Shown piece by piece: positions 26,623 through 38,547 of a DNA stretch of 64,000 nt. The translations under genes and the position numbers were made by a program. Below the pieces are notes generated by a model. That model saw only the letters and a list, made by a program, of their open reading frames with translations. It was not told the DNA's origin and did not search any database. The stretch is from Salinicola corii (GTDB taxonomy: Bacteria; Pseudomonadota; Gammaproteobacteria; Pseudomonadales; Halomonadaceae): assembly GCF_008298015.1 (NCBI RefSeq), contig NZ_VTPX01000001.1, positions 372,001 through 436,000 on the forward strand. The letters run 5' to 3'. Numbering within the stretch: position 1 is the first letter of the stretch; each line of letters begins with the position of its first letter.

Positions 26623-26821
26623 GGCAACCTCCCAATCGTGAAGGGAACCAGCGGAAGCGTTCCTGGTGCCGTGTCGTCTCCGGGCGCATCCGGCCGTCGA
26701 CGTGTCACGACTCGTCGAATCGCTCGTCGACATTCAACATAGGCCAGTTCCGGGGTTGGTCATAGTGGATGAATGTCGCACGGCTTGTCGCACCCGCGGT
26801 TTGTGGATGTCGCTGACGACT

Positions 26822-27937
26822 TCAGGGGGTGGCGCCGACATGACGCTCGGTGACGACGTCATCCAGCCAGCCGCTGGGGCCGACGCTATCGATGACGCGC
26901 AGGTGTTCGCCGCTGTTCTCGGGAGTCAGGTGCGCATCGGTGGCGACCAGAACGGTGCCGGGAGAGAGCAGAGGCAGCACTTTCTGCTTGAAACCGTCCG
27001 GCACCATGACCTGATTGGCGACATTGGCCGGTACCGGCCGACCGGCGGCGCTCTCGTAGCCCGGTACGCCGATCGCGATCCAGGTCGGCATGGGCAGCGA
27101 GCGGGAGTTCCCCTCGATACTCGCAAGGGCACTCTCCTGCGGGGTCGGAGGATGAAAATGCCCTTCGACGATGTAGGCGCGAGTTCCTGTCACCGCACCC
27201 GGACGAGCGAGCTCGACACGGGAGCGGCCGATCTCGACGCCATTGCGGTAGACCACGAGCATGCGGTCGCTGCGACTCAACACCATCGAGATCGGACCCT
27301 CGGCGGGGGGATCCATGGCCCAACGCCAGCTATTGCCACCGGCCAGCTGGGGCATGTCGACATCGGCGCCGGTGTGGGCATCGATCGGGCTCAATGGCCC
27401 GGGATGGACGAGGGAGACCGGCGCCTGCCCCGCCTGCGCCACGACCACGGTCATCCCCAGGTTCGAGGCCTCGAACAGCAGGCGAGCGAACTCGGTGGGC
27501 AGGTGGACGCAACCGTGGGATTCCGGGTAGCCCGGCAGGCCGCCGGCATGCAGTGCCACGCCGTCCCAGGTCAATCGCTGCTGGTAGGGCATCGGGGCGT
27601 TGCCGTAGAGATTGGAGCGGTGATCCTTGTCCTTCTGCAGCACGGTGAAGACTCCCGTGGGCGTCTCGTAGCCCTCGCGGCCGGTGCTGACGGTGGTGAC
27701 ACCGATCAGGATGCCGTTGCGATAGACGTAGGCTCGCTGCTCGGTCAGGCTGACGACGACGGCCATCGGACCGGCTTGCTTGTCGTCACCGCCCCAGATC
27801 CAGGCGCCGGGAGGCAGTCGATCGACCGGTGAGTCGACGGGGCTCGACTGTTTCTCGCCCCAGAAAGGCACGGCAAAGCCGGCCGGCGAGACCAGCAGGG
27901 CAAGGCTCAACAGTAGCGTGAATCCCAGCCGAGGCAT
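26822..27937 (-). CDS. L,D-transpeptidase (YkuD) with a degenerate second repeat
   Basis: A 371-aa secreted protein with a signal peptide (MPRLGFTLLLSLALLVSPAG, cleavage near AVP). A first YkuD domain (residues 57-160) carries the catalytic HAGGLPGYPESHGCVHLP motif. A second segment (from about 215: MVLSRSDRMLVVYRNGVEIG) repeats the start of the fold but has no His/Cys motif. The enzyme would form 3-3 or lipoprotein cross-links in periplasmic peptidoglycan, and the second copy may bind substrate. It lies just downstream of another LDT of a different family, in the same orientation. Confidence 0.85.
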   Translation of the reverse strand: MPRLGFTLLLSLALLVSPAGFAVPFWGEKQSSPVDSPVDRLPPGAWIWGGDDKQAGPMAVVVSLTEQRAYVYRNGILIGVTTVSTGREGYETPTGVFTVLQKDKDHRSNLYGNAPMPYQQRLTWDGVALHAGGLPGYPESHGCVHLPTEFARLLFEASNLGMTVVVAQAGQAPVSLVHPGPLSPIDAHTGADVDMPQLAGGNSWRWAMDPPAEGPISMVLSRSDRMLVVYRNGVEIGRSRVELARPGAVTGTRAYIVEGHFHPPTPQESALASIEGNSRSLPMPTWIAIGVPGYESAAGRPVPANVANQVMVPDGFKQKVLPLLSPGTVLVATDAHLTPENSGEHLRVIDSVGPSGWLDDVVTERHVGATP

Positions 27938-28057
27938 TGGAGGTGCTCCCTGACGACTGCCGGTTCTGTTCGCGTCATCGACACCCGGCACCCTATCAAT
28001 GTCGCCCCTGTGGGAAAGCCTGGCAAGGTCCGCAAACAGGCGTCCGAGCAAGATCGT

Positions 28058-28840
28058 TCAGCGCACGCCGAGCCAGCGATGCTCGTGACCGTCCCCCTCG
28101 ACCCTGGCCAGCGCGCACCGGGCCAGCGCGCACCGGGCCAGCGCGGAGCGCATCAGCCACTCCCGTTCGGGGTAGTAGGAGAAGACGAACTGGCCATCCT
28201 TCAGCACCTCGATCACGTCGTCGGCGACGCTGGGGCGCAGGGCGGGGCAACCCCAGCTGCGACCCAGGCGGCCCCGTGCCTCGCCGGCTTCCGGGTTCAC
28301 GTAGTCGGCGCCGTGGATGACGATCGCGCGGCTCATCGCCGCGTCGTTGAAGCCGGGCTCCAGCCCCTCCATGCGCAGCGAGTGGCCGTTTCTGCCCTCG
28401 TAGGTCTGGCCGGTCAGGAACAGGCCCAGGCTCGAGGCGTGGGAGCCTTCCCGATTGGAGAAGTGGTCCGGGATGTCGCCGCCCGACCCCTGACCATGCG
28501 CCACCACCTCGCGGTAGAGAAGGGTGTTGCGGGCCAGGTCGAAGACCCACAGACGTGGCGTCAGTGAAGAGCGGCTGTAGTCGATGATCGCCAGGCGCCG
28601 TGCGTTCTCTCCCACGCCGTGTTGCTGCGCGCACTGCATGATTCCCAGTCCGAGGGCGACGACATCGGGATCGGCATCGGGGGCCAGTCGATCGAGGGAT
28701 GCCGCTGTCGGCTGGTATATCACATCGGCGCGCGCCAGCAGGTCGGGAGCGGTCGGTGGTGTTGCCGCCGTCGCGGGTGGAATCGATGCCAGCAGCCCCG
28801 GCGAAGCGATCAGGAAGAGAGCCACGAGAGTCTTGAACAT
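28058..28840 (-). CDS. Murein L,D-transpeptidase catalytic-domain protein (YkuD_2 type)
   Basis: A 260-aa secreted protein with a signal peptide (MFKTLVALFLIASPGLLASI). The YkuD_2-type motifs are HGADYVNPEAGEARGRLG and RSWGCPAL, the catalytic Cys in SWGCPAL. The family is unlike YkuD at 26822 but is also implicated in peptidoglycan remodelling. The C-terminus carries a short repeat (ARCALARCALAR) encoded by a 15-bp tandem duplication, possibly recent. The start at 28840 is chosen because the signal peptide begins there; the frame extends to 28912. Confidence 0.82.
   Translation of the reverse strand: MFKTLVALFLIASPGLLASIPPATAATPPTAPDLLARADVIYQPTAASLDRLAPDADPDVVALGLGIMQCAQQHGVGENARRLAIIDYSRSSLTPRLWVFDLARNTLLYREVVAHGQGSGGDIPDHFSNREGSHASSLGLFLTGQTYEGRNGHSLRMEGLEPGFNDAAMSRAIVIHGADYVNPEAGEARGRLGRSWGCPALRPSVADDVIEVLKDGQFVFSYYPEREWLMRSALARCALARCALARVEGDGHEHRWLGVR
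28106..28145 (-). repeat. 15-bp tandem repeat in the YkuD_2-type gene
   Basis: Two full copies and two thirds of a third copy of GGCCAGCGCGCACCG (plus-strand reading) encode an extra ALARC-type repeat near the protein's C-terminus. Confidence 0.85.
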
Positions 28841-28986
28841 TGACGGTGTGGGCGAGGTGGCCGGAAAGGCGCCAGCATGCTTGAGAAGTCCCATGGAGAC
28901 AAGCGCCGTCAAGTGTCGCGACCGCCACTAAAGTCTAGGTGTAATGTCCGGGCCTTATTCGTAAATTGGCGCGCTTGATCAGACTG

Positions 28987-29003
28987 CGGACCCTGCGGGT
29001 CCG
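28987..29003 (+). other. Stem-loop in the cstA leader
   Basis: CGGACCC and GGGTCCG form a perfect 7-bp stem with a 3-nt loop, 53 nt before the cstA start. No T tract follows. Confidence 0.4.
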
Positions 29004-29056
29004 TGTAGTACCTGCCGGATGCCCACAAGGCGTCTTACCAGCACCAGGGGCCCTAG

Positions 29057-30529
29057 ATGATTACCTTCATTGGATCGATCCTGCTATTGATAGTGGGCTA
29101 CTTCACGTATGGGAAATTCGTGGAGCGTGTATTCGTCACCGATCGCAAGCGACGCACGCCTGCGTTCACCATGCGCGACAACATCGACTACGTGCCGATG
29201 AACACCACCCGGAATTCGCTGATTCAGCTGCTCAATATCGCGGGTGTCGGTCCCATCTTCGGCCCGATTCTCGGGGCGCTCTACGGCCCGGTGGCGTTCG
29301 TTTGGATCGTGATCGGCTGTATCTTCGCGGGCGCGGTACACGACTATCTCACCGGCATGATCTCGATCCGCAATCATGGCGCTCACCTGCCGCAACTGGC
29401 GGGCAAGTTCCTGGGCCGGGTGATGAAGCACGTGGTCAACGGCTTCGCCATTCTGCTGCTGCTGTTGGTGGGTACCGTCTTCGTGACTTCTCCGGCGGCG
29501 CTGCTGGCCAACATGACGCCGTTGTCGCTCACGCTGATCACGCTGGTGATCTTCGCCTACTATCTGCTGGCGACGCTGCTGCCGATCGACAAGGTCATCG
29601 GCCGGATCTACCCCTACTTCGGCGCGCTGCTGCTGTTCAGCGCGCTGGGTATCGGACTCGGCATGATCTTCACCGGTGCGCCGATTCCCGAACTCTCATT
29701 CCAGAACATGCATCCCCAGGGCGCACCGATCTTCCCGCTGCTGTTCCTGACCATCTCCTGCGGCGCGCTCTCTGGCTTCCATGCGACCCAGACGCCGATC
29801 ATTTCCCGCACCACGGAGAACGAGGGTAACGGCCGCAAGATCTTCTACGGCATGATGATCACCGAAGGTGTCATCGCAATGATCTGGGCGGCGGCGGCGA
29901 TGAGTCTGTTCCATGGCGACCACACGCTGTCCGACGTTCTGGCAGCCGGAGGTCCGGCCGCGGTGGTCAGTGAAGTCTCCACCACCATGCTGGGCGCCAT
30001 TGGCGGTACGCTGGCCATTCTCGGCGTCATCGTACTGCCGATCACGTCGGGCGATACGGCTTTCCGCAGCGCGCGCATGATCATTGCCGACTACCTGAAG
30101 ATCGATCAGCGTCCCATCGTCAAACGCCTGCTGATTGCCGCACCGCTGTTCGTGGTCTCCTACGCGCTGACCCATATGGACTTCACGCTGCTGTGGCGCT
30201 ACTTCTCCTGGGCCAACCAGACCACGGCCGTCATCGCGCTGTGGGTCGCGACCATGTATCTGGTGCTGGCGCGCAAGCCGCACCTGATCACCTCGATCCC
30301 GGCGACATTCATGACCATGGCGACCTTCACCTATCTCGCCTACGCCCCGATCGGCTTCGGCCTCTCGCTGCAGCTGAGCTATGTCGTCGCCGCCATCGGC
30401 ACGCTGATCTGCATCGCCCTGTTCATGAAGCGGGTACGGCGTTTGAGCGGGGGCATTTTTGCCGTCGACGAGCCGGAAGTGCCGGCCCATCTCGATGGAA
30501 AAGGGGACGAGGCGCTGGCGACGAGCTGA
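29057..30529 (+). CDS. cstA: Carbon starvation protein CstA-like transporter (short form)
   Basis: A 490-aa polytopic membrane protein with the CstA core: RDNIDYVPMNTTRN, GPIFGPILGALYGPVAFVW, GAVHDYLTG, and CGALSGFHATQTP. E. coli CstA and BtsT have about 700 aa; this one lacks their long C-terminal half and belongs to the short class. The family takes up pyruvate or peptides. It ends with a hydrophilic tail. A strong terminator follows. No LytS/BtsSR-type sensor is adjacent. Confidence 0.9.
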   Translation: MITFIGSILLLIVGYFTYGKFVERVFVTDRKRRTPAFTMRDNIDYVPMNTTRNSLIQLLNIAGVGPIFGPILGALYGPVAFVWIVIGCIFAGAVHDYLTGMISIRNHGAHLPQLAGKFLGRVMKHVVNGFAILLLLLVGTVFVTSPAALLANMTPLSLTLITLVIFAYYLLATLLPIDKVIGRIYPYFGALLLFSALGIGLGMIFTGAPIPELSFQNMHPQGAPIFPLLFLTISCGALSGFHATQTPIISRTTENEGNGRKIFYGMMITEGVIAMIWAAAAMSLFHGDHTLSDVLAAGGPAAVVSEVSTTMLGAIGGTLAILGVIVLPITSGDTAFRSARMIIADYLKIDQRPIVKRLLIAAPLFVVSYALTHMDFTLLWRYFSWANQTTAVIALWVATMYLVLARKPHLITSIPATFMTMATFTYLAYAPIGFGLSLQLSYVVAAIGTLICIALFMKRVRRLSGGIFAVDEPEVPAHLDGKGDEALATS

Positions 30530-30563
30530 TCGCTGGCATCCCGATTCGATAGCGCCTGTAAGC

Positions 30564-30603
30564 AAACGGGCCCGTGCCAATGGCACGGGCCCGTTTCTTT
30601 TTC
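30564..30603. terminator. Strong bidirectional terminator between cstA and icd
   Basis: ACGGGCCCGTGCC and GGCACGGGCCCGT form a 13-bp perfect stem with loop AAT, flanked by AAA on the left and TTCTTTTT on the right, so it can serve both convergent genes. Confidence 0.9.
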
Positions 30604-30664
30604 GCCGTCGCTGCCGTCGCGGCAGCGGCGAAACCGGCTCGATGGCCTCGAGCCGGTGCGCCGA

Positions 30665-33221
<2,557 letters not shown>

Positions 33222-34301
33222 TCATGGCCGTTCGAGGGCCACGATCTCCACCCAGTTCGTCTTGCGGCCGGTGGCGGCGTCGCTGACATGGGTCAGGCCA
33301 CCGCTGGCCGATTCGATTCGATAGAGCGACAGGTGATCGCTCAGTTCGCCTGCGGCTACCAGGTAACGCCCGGCGGGATCGATTCCGAAGCCGCGGGGCT
33401 GCTGCACGGTCGGCTGATTGCCGACGAAGTGCAGCTCGCCGGTTTCCGGGCTGACCCGCAGCGTGCTGAGGGTGCTGCTGGTGCGCTCGGAGAGATAGAG
33501 GTAGCGGCCGTCCGGCGTGATGTGCAGGTCGGCGGCCCAGATGCGCGGCGTATCGTCACCGTCGGGAATCTCCTCGCGGGGCATGCCTGGCGCGAGGCCG
33601 TGGCTCTCGGGCAACCCCTGGCAGATGCCGACCCGGCTCAGCGTGCCGCTGTCGGCGTCCAGCGCGAAGGTCGTTACCGTGGCATCGAACTCTCCCAGCA
33701 CGTAGACGAATCGTCCGCTGGGCGAAAACACGAAGTGGCGCGGGCCGGAACCGGCAGCCGTCTCGGCGACGGCCGGCTCGTTGGGGGCGAGCGCGCCGTC
33801 GGCGAAGTAGAACTGGGCCAGTTGGTCATCGCCCAGGTTGGTGGCAATGACGTGGTGATTGTCCGGCGTCGCCTGGATGGCATGCGCGCGGCTGCCGGTG
33901 CCCAGCGTCTGGGTGGCATCACCGGCGACGCCGTTGGCATCGATGGGGCTGACGCTGACCAGGTTGCCGCCATAGGATGCGGCCAGCAGGTAGCGACCGG
34001 TGCGGTCGGTGGCGATGTAGGCCATGCTGCCGTAGAGCGCGCCACTACCCAGCGCCGTCAGCTCCCCGGTGCTGGCGTCGATGCGATAGCTCAGGACCCG
34101 CAGCGGATCGCTGCGGATCGCGGCGTAGAGATACCTTCGATTGGGACTGACGGCCAGCGGCATCACATTCTCTGCCGCCTCGATGGTGGCCAGGGGGACC
34201 AGCGCCTCATGCTGGCGATCCAGACGATAACTGCCAATGGTTCCATCGCCGGCGTTGGCGACGTAGACGACGGTATCGAGCGCGGGTTCGGCTGGGGACA
34301 T
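33222..34301 (-). CDS. Lactonase family protein (6-phosphogluconolactonase-like beta-propeller)
   Basis: A 359-aa seven-bladed beta-propeller of the Pgl (YbhE)/lactonase family. Repeated blades end in motifs such as LAVSPNRRYLYAAIRSDPL, RHFVFSPSGRFVYVLGE and LHITPDGRYLYLSERTSSTL. The usual activity is hydrolysis of 6-phosphogluconolactone, but the family also covers other lactones. There is no secretion signal. The ATG at 34299-34301 has AGGAA 7 nt upstream. It is encoded upstream of icd in the same direction but 319 bp apart. Confidence 0.87.
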   Translation of the reverse strand: MSPAEPALDTVVYVANAGDGTIGSYRLDRQHEALVPLATIEAAENVMPLAVSPNRRYLYAAIRSDPLRVLSYRIDASTGELTALGSGALYGSMAYIATDRTGRYLLAASYGGNLVSVSPIDANGVAGDATQTLGTGSRAHAIQATPDNHHVIATNLGDDQLAQFYFADGALAPNEPAVAETAAGSGPRHFVFSPSGRFVYVLGEFDATVTTFALDADSGTLSRVGICQGLPESHGLAPGMPREEIPDGDDTPRIWAADLHITPDGRYLYLSERTSSTLSTLRVSPETGELHFVGNQPTVQQPRGFGIDPAGRYLVAAGELSDHLSLYRIESASGGLTHVSDAATGRKTNWVEIVALERP

Positions 34302-34460
34302 GGGGCGTTCCTGAACGGTTGAAAGTGTTCGTGCAAAAGCCTCGTCGTCCCGAAGCGTGTCGACCGTTGGCGCGGTGACGACGAATGGCAGAGAGATAAA
34401 GCTCCGTTGTAGCATCGGCCGGCCATTGGCGTCGATTGCCGATAGGTCGAGCCGATGCCG

Positions 34461-34740
34461 TCAGTGCCTGGCGTCCAGCCGGCTCTGCAGCAGCTTGAGA
34501 ATGGCGCACGTTGCCCTGGCTTGTCTGGTCGTTGTCGCCGGGCCCCAGCTCCTCCAGCGCCAGTGCGGCGATCGAGGTTCCGGCCCAGGTCCGAAAATCC
34601 TTGGTGCTGAAGCGCCCCATCACCTCGTGGGTGTACTGCTTGCGTCCGATACTGTCGCGGCCGGTGGCGTGAAGGTGGTGACGTTGGTCGAGCATGACCT
34701 CGACATCCCGCCAGGCCGGGCCATGGCAAACTCCTTTTGT
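34461..34740 (-). pseudogene. Remnant of DNA topoisomerase IB
   Basis: On the minus strand, fragments of the bacterial topoisomerase IB survive: PAWRDVEVM and HLHATGRDSIGRKQYTHE are joined directly to FSTKDFRTWAGT and AALALEELGP. The middle of the protein, including most of the active site, is deleted, and another frame supplies the final ILKLLQSRLDARH before a stop near 34461. N-terminal traces may reach 34830 in yet another frame (ALVYPDLESVTP). It lies upstream of the lactonase and is divergent from the DUF2254 gene. Confidence 0.8.
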
Positions 34741-34875
34741 CCAAACCGATAGTCGATGCTGTCAGCCATCATCGGCGTGACAGATTCGAGATCAGGATAG
34801 ACCAGCGCCGCCAAAAGGCCCGACGATGGCCCGATTGACCTAGACTCTGAGCGAATCGATCCGGAGGGGAGTGGC

Positions 34876-36123
34876 ATGATGGTAGGGCGTTTTCAGTGGA
34901 TCTGGCGGCGGTTGCATCGCTCGTTGTGGTATCGCGCCACGCTCTTTTCGCTGGGAGGCTTGCTGACAGCGCTGATCGCCTGGCTGGTGACGCCCTGGCT
35001 GGATTTGCCGGCCTTCGCCAGCATCGGCGCCAGCGCCGTGGACAGCATTCTCAATATCATCGCCTCGAGCATGCTGGCGGTGACGACGTTTTCGCTGAGC
35101 GCGATGGTCACATCCTATGGCTCCGCGACCAGCAACGTCAGCCCGAGGGCCAACATCCTGCTGATCGAGGATCGGGTGACGCAGAATACGCTGGCTACGT
35201 TCATCGGCGCGTTTCTCTTCAGCCTGGTCGGCATCATCGCCTTGGCTGCCGGCGTCTACGACGAAGACGGCCGCACGCTGCTGTTCGCCGCGACGATCGT
35301 GGTCATCGTGCTGGTGGTCTATCAGTTGATCAAATGGGCCGGCTACCTGACCCGGCTGGGCCGGGTGAGAGATACCATCGATAAAGTGGAGACGGCGGCC
35401 CGGAAGGCGCTCGAGGGACGCATGGACAACCCTTACCTGGGAGGCCAGGCAATGCCGGCCACGCTCCCCGAGAGACTCGAGCCGGTTCGGGCCGACAAGG
35501 TTGGCTATCTGCAGCACGTCGACATGTCGCTGCTGGACTCGCTGGCCGGGGATTCCAGCCTTGCCATCTATGTCAGGGCGTTGCCTGGCAGGTTCGTCGA
35601 CACGACCACTGAACTGGCTTCGACACCCGCGCTCGACACGGAGCGCGCGAAGAAGATCGCAGATGCCTTTACGGTTGGGCCGGCGCGACACTTCGACGAA
35701 GATCCCCGGTTTGGCATCATCGTATTGGCGGAAGTGGCGTCGAAAGCGTTATCGCCGGGTATCAACGATCCCGGAACCGCCATCGACATCATCGGCTGTG
35801 GCGTCCGGGTACTGACGCCATGGGTGCGACACGCCGCGGGTGGTATCGACGAAGCGACGCCACCGGTCGAACATGTCCATGTCGATGCTTTGAAGACCGA
35901 GGACCTGTTCGAGGATTTCTTCACCCCGATCGCACGCGATGGTGCCACGACGGTGGAGATCGGCATTCGACTGCAGAAGGCGCTGGCGTCGTTGGAGGCG
36001 ATCGGCGACGAACGGGTCAAACGCATCGTCGACGGTCATCGCAAACGGCTGCTCAAGCGCTTCGACCAGGGGCTGACGCTGGACGACGATCGCCAACGGG
36101 TCAGACGCGCGGCGAGCGACTGA
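34876..36123 (+). CDS. DUF2254 membrane protein
   Basis: A 415-aa protein with four membrane helices in the first 155 residues (LWYRATLFSLGGLLTALIAW is the first; FIGAFLFSLVGIIALAAG the third) followed by a large soluble domain (residues 180-415). The motif VDMSLLDSLAGDSSLAIYVR and the DPRFGIIVLAEVASKALSPG segment are typical of DUF2254, a family of unknown function in proteobacteria and actinobacteria. GGAGGGGAG precedes the ATG. It is convergent with the efe operon end. Confidence 0.85.
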   Translation: MMVGRFQWIWRRLHRSLWYRATLFSLGGLLTALIAWLVTPWLDLPAFASIGASAVDSILNIIASSMLAVTTFSLSAMVTSYGSATSNVSPRANILLIEDRVTQNTLATFIGAFLFSLVGIIALAAGVYDEDGRTLLFAATIVVIVLVVYQLIKWAGYLTRLGRVRDTIDKVETAARKALEGRMDNPYLGGQAMPATLPERLEPVRADKVGYLQHVDMSLLDSLAGDSSLAIYVRALPGRFVDTTTELASTPALDTERAKKIADAFTVGPARHFDEDPRFGIIVLAEVASKALSPGINDPGTAIDIIGCGVRVLTPWVRHAAGGIDEATPPVEHVHVDALKTEDLFEDFFTPIARDGATTVEIGIRLQKALASLEAIGDERVKRIVDGHRKRLLKRFDQGLTLDDDRQRVRRAASD

Positions 36124-36136
36124 CCCGCGGGCCGGT

Positions 36137-37000
36137 TCAGTTCAGGCCGAGCAGACCGCGAAGCGTCGACAGGTCCTCGGCGAGCACGGTCACCGGGCCG
36201 GTAAGGGCTCGGCGGTCGGCATCGCTGACCCGGTCGTAGGATTCGAAGCCCGCACTGGGGTCGTCGGCCTCCAGGCGGTAGTCGGCCAGGGTCTCTTCCA
36301 CGTCGTCGAAGTTGTCCTGGACGCGCTCGACGAACCCGGCGTCCTCCTGCGCGGCCAACGGCTTGAACAGCTCGAAGATTTCCCGGGCGCCGTCGACATT
36401 GCCCTGGAAATCCCACAGGTCGGTGCGGCTGTAGCGATCTTCCTCGCCGGAGACCTTGGTCGCCGCGACCTCTTCCATCAACGCGGCAGCCCCGCCGACG
36501 ACCGTCTCGGGCGGGAAGGTCAGGCCCTGGACACGACTGTCGAGGTCGTTGACGTCATCCATCAAGCCCTGTGCGTACTTTTCCATGCCCTCGGTGCTAT
36601 CGTCGTGAAACAGGGCGTACTCGAGGCGATGGAAGCCGGTAAAGTCGGGGTCCTCGACGCCTTTCTCGTAGTCGTCCTCCCGCGCGTCGATGCTGGCGTC
36701 GAGGTCGGCAAACAGCTCGGCGATAGGCTCGATGCGCTCGTAGTAGACCCGGGTCGGGGCGTAGAGCGCCTGCGCCTTCTCGACGTCACCGGCCTGGACG
36801 GCGGCGGTGAAGTCCCGGGTGTGGCTGACCAGTTGCTCGAGATTGTCGAGGACGTAGAGCTTGTAGTCGGCGACCGGGCCGACCAGCGCTTCCGGCGCGA
36901 CCGCCGCCTGGGCGGCTGGCGCCGTAATAAGGGCGGTGAGAGGAGCGAGCGGTAGTAGCGCGAAAGCGCCGGTAGCGATCCACTGTCGGGTTGTCTTCAT
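36137..37000 (-). CDS. EfeO-like M75 (imelysin) periplasmic protein
   Basis: A 287-aa secreted protein (signal peptide MKTTRQWIATGAFALLPLAPL, cleavage after AAQA) consisting only of the M75/imelysin domain, without the cupredoxin of EfeO. The putative metal-binding HxxE motif is intact in GFHRLEYALFHDDS. It is the last gene after efeU-efeO-efeB, 142 nt downstream of efeB, with only a weak half Fur box (near 37080) in the gap. EfeM-type single-domain proteins bind ferrous or ferric iron in the periplasm. Its HxxE Glu is absent from the operon's EfeO. Confidence 0.85.
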   Translation of the reverse strand: MKTTRQWIATGAFALLPLAPLTALITAPAAQAAVAPEALVGPVADYKLYVLDNLEQLVSHTRDFTAAVQAGDVEKAQALYAPTRVYYERIEPIAELFADLDASIDAREDDYEKGVEDPDFTGFHRLEYALFHDDSTEGMEKYAQGLMDDVNDLDSRVQGLTFPPETVVGGAAALMEEVAATKVSGEEDRYSRTDLWDFQGNVDGAREIFELFKPLAAQEDAGFVERVQDNFDDVEETLADYRLEADDPSAGFESYDRVSDADRRALTGPVTVLAEDLSTLRGLLGLN

Positions 37001-37142
37001 TGTCTGCCTCCGTTGAATGATCCGAGTGCCAGTCGGCGGTCATGAATCATCGGCTCGTCGTCGCGAGCGCGGTTGTTTTCGATAATGACTCTATGTTGCC
37101 CGAGTGCTGATGCCTGCATCTCGCCGCCTGGGCCGAGCAGGC

Positions 37143-38528
37143 TCAGGCAGAGGCGGCCAACAGGCCACTGCCCAGAAAATCGTTGTCGTCCCGTGCCCCG
37201 GGCAGCACGAAGAAGTAGCCACCGCCCACCGGCTTGATGTACTCCTCCAGCGGCTCGCCGTCGAGGCGGCGCTGAACGGTGATGAATCCCGCCTCCAGGT
37301 CCGCCTGGAAGCAGAGGAACAGCAGCCCCATGTCGAGCTGGCCGTTGGCCTCGACGCCGTTGGAGTAGTTGAACGGTCGCCGCAGGATGCGATTCTTCTC
37401 GGTGGCGGGCGTGCGCGGATTGGCCAGCCGGATATGGGCATCGAGCGGGGTGATCTTGCCCTCCGGGTCCCGTGAGTAATCGGGGACGTCCTGCTCCCTG
37501 CCCTCGGCGGTGCTGTCGGAAAGCGGCGCACCGCTCATCTTGCGACGGCCGAAGATCATCTCCTGCTCATGCAGTGGCGTGCGATCCCAACGCTCGACGA
37601 AGTTGCGGATGATACGCGCCGCGAGATAGCTGCCGCCGCGAGCCCAGGCCGGTTCGTCGTGATCCCGGCCGACCCACACCAACTCGTCCATCAGCACGTC
37701 GTCACTGCCATCGGGGTTGGCGGAGCCATCCCGGAAGCCGAGGAAATTGCGGGCACTGCCGTCCACCTCGCCAGGGGCGGGTGGCAGCGGCGGCACGGTG
37801 CCTTCCTGTTTCCAGCGCACCATCAGCAGCCCCGGCGTGTTCTTGATGATGTCGCGCAGCGCGTGATAGCCGGTGTCCAGGGTGTTGGCGCAGATCTGGA
37901 GCGCCAGGTCGCCGTGGCAGCGTGCGGCGTCCAGCGCGTCGTTGGGAAAGCCCTCCATGCGCTGCAGGCGCTGCGGCCGGGCGCTCGCCAGGCCGTAGCG
38001 CTTGTCGAACAGGGAGGCGCCCACCGCGAGGGTCATGGTCAGGCCGTCAGGCGCGATCACGGGACCCAGGATGCCGGAATCCGGTGGCGGAAACAGCGGG
38101 TCGCGTTCGGGAATCCTGCCGCCCTGGGTCAGAAAGGCCATCCGCTCGGTCAGTATCTTCAGCAACCTTTCCAGGTCGTCTCGGTCCCGTGCCAGGACGT
38201 CGAACGCGACCAGCATGCCGGTGGCCGGGCGGGGGGTGACGACGCCCTGCTGATGCTCGCCGTGAAATGGGTAGCGCAGCTGCGCGTCCTGTTCCTGCGG
38301 CGCGCTGGTCACGTCCTGGCCATGTCCGCTGGCGGCCCGGGCCGGGCAGGTGCCACTGAGCCCGATCCCGCCGAGCCCCAGGCCAAGGCCGGTCAAGCCG
38401 GCGCCCTTGAGGAAGCGACGGCGTTCACGATGGGCGGGCGCGGGCGTGTCCGCTGGGGGAAGTGCTGTCTGGGAACGGTCTGTCCGTCGATGAAAGGGAC
38501 AGCCTGAATGACGATCGAACTGACTCAT
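37143..38528 (-). CDS. efeB: EfeB deferrochelatase/peroxidase (DyP type), Tat-exported
   Basis: A 461-aa dye-decolorising-type heme peroxidase with a Tat signal (RERRRFLKG, residues 34-42, then a hydrophobic [11 protein letters not shown] stretch). The family motif GFRDG is at 264-268 and the catalytic region ends with [10 protein letters not shown]. EfeB removes electrons from or oxidises ferrous iron, and in E. coli also extracts iron from heme. It is third in the minus-strand efeU-efeO-efeB order, 19 nt after efeO. Confidence 0.95.
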   Translation of the reverse strand: MSQFDRHSGCPFHRRTDRSQTALPPADTPAPAHRERRRFLKGAGLTGLGLGLGGIGLSGTCPARAASGHGQDVTSAPQEQDAQLRYPFHGEHQQGVVTPRPATGMLVAFDVLARDRDDLERLLKILTERMAFLTQGGRIPERDPLFPPPDSGILGPVIAPDGLTMTLAVGASLFDKRYGLASARPQRLQRMEGFPNDALDAARCHGDLALQICANTLDTGYHALRDIIKNTPGLLMVRWKQEGTVPPLPPAPGEVDGSARNFLGFRDGSANPDGSDDVLMDELVWVGRDHDEPAWARGGSYLAARIIRNFVERWDRTPLHEQEMIFGRRKMSGAPLSDSTAEGREQDVPDYSRDPEGKITPLDAHIRLANPRTPATEKNRILRRPFNYSNGVEANGQLDMGLLFLCFQADLEAGFITVQRRLDGEPLEEYIKPVGGGYFFVLPGARDDNDFLGSGLLAASA

Positions 38529-38547
38529 GAGCGATGACCGATGTCGA

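Noticed and set aside
37126-37148. Hairpin GCCTGGGCC/GGCTCAGGC at the efeB stop
   Set aside because: It overlaps the stop codon and has no T run, so it is unlikely to be a terminator.
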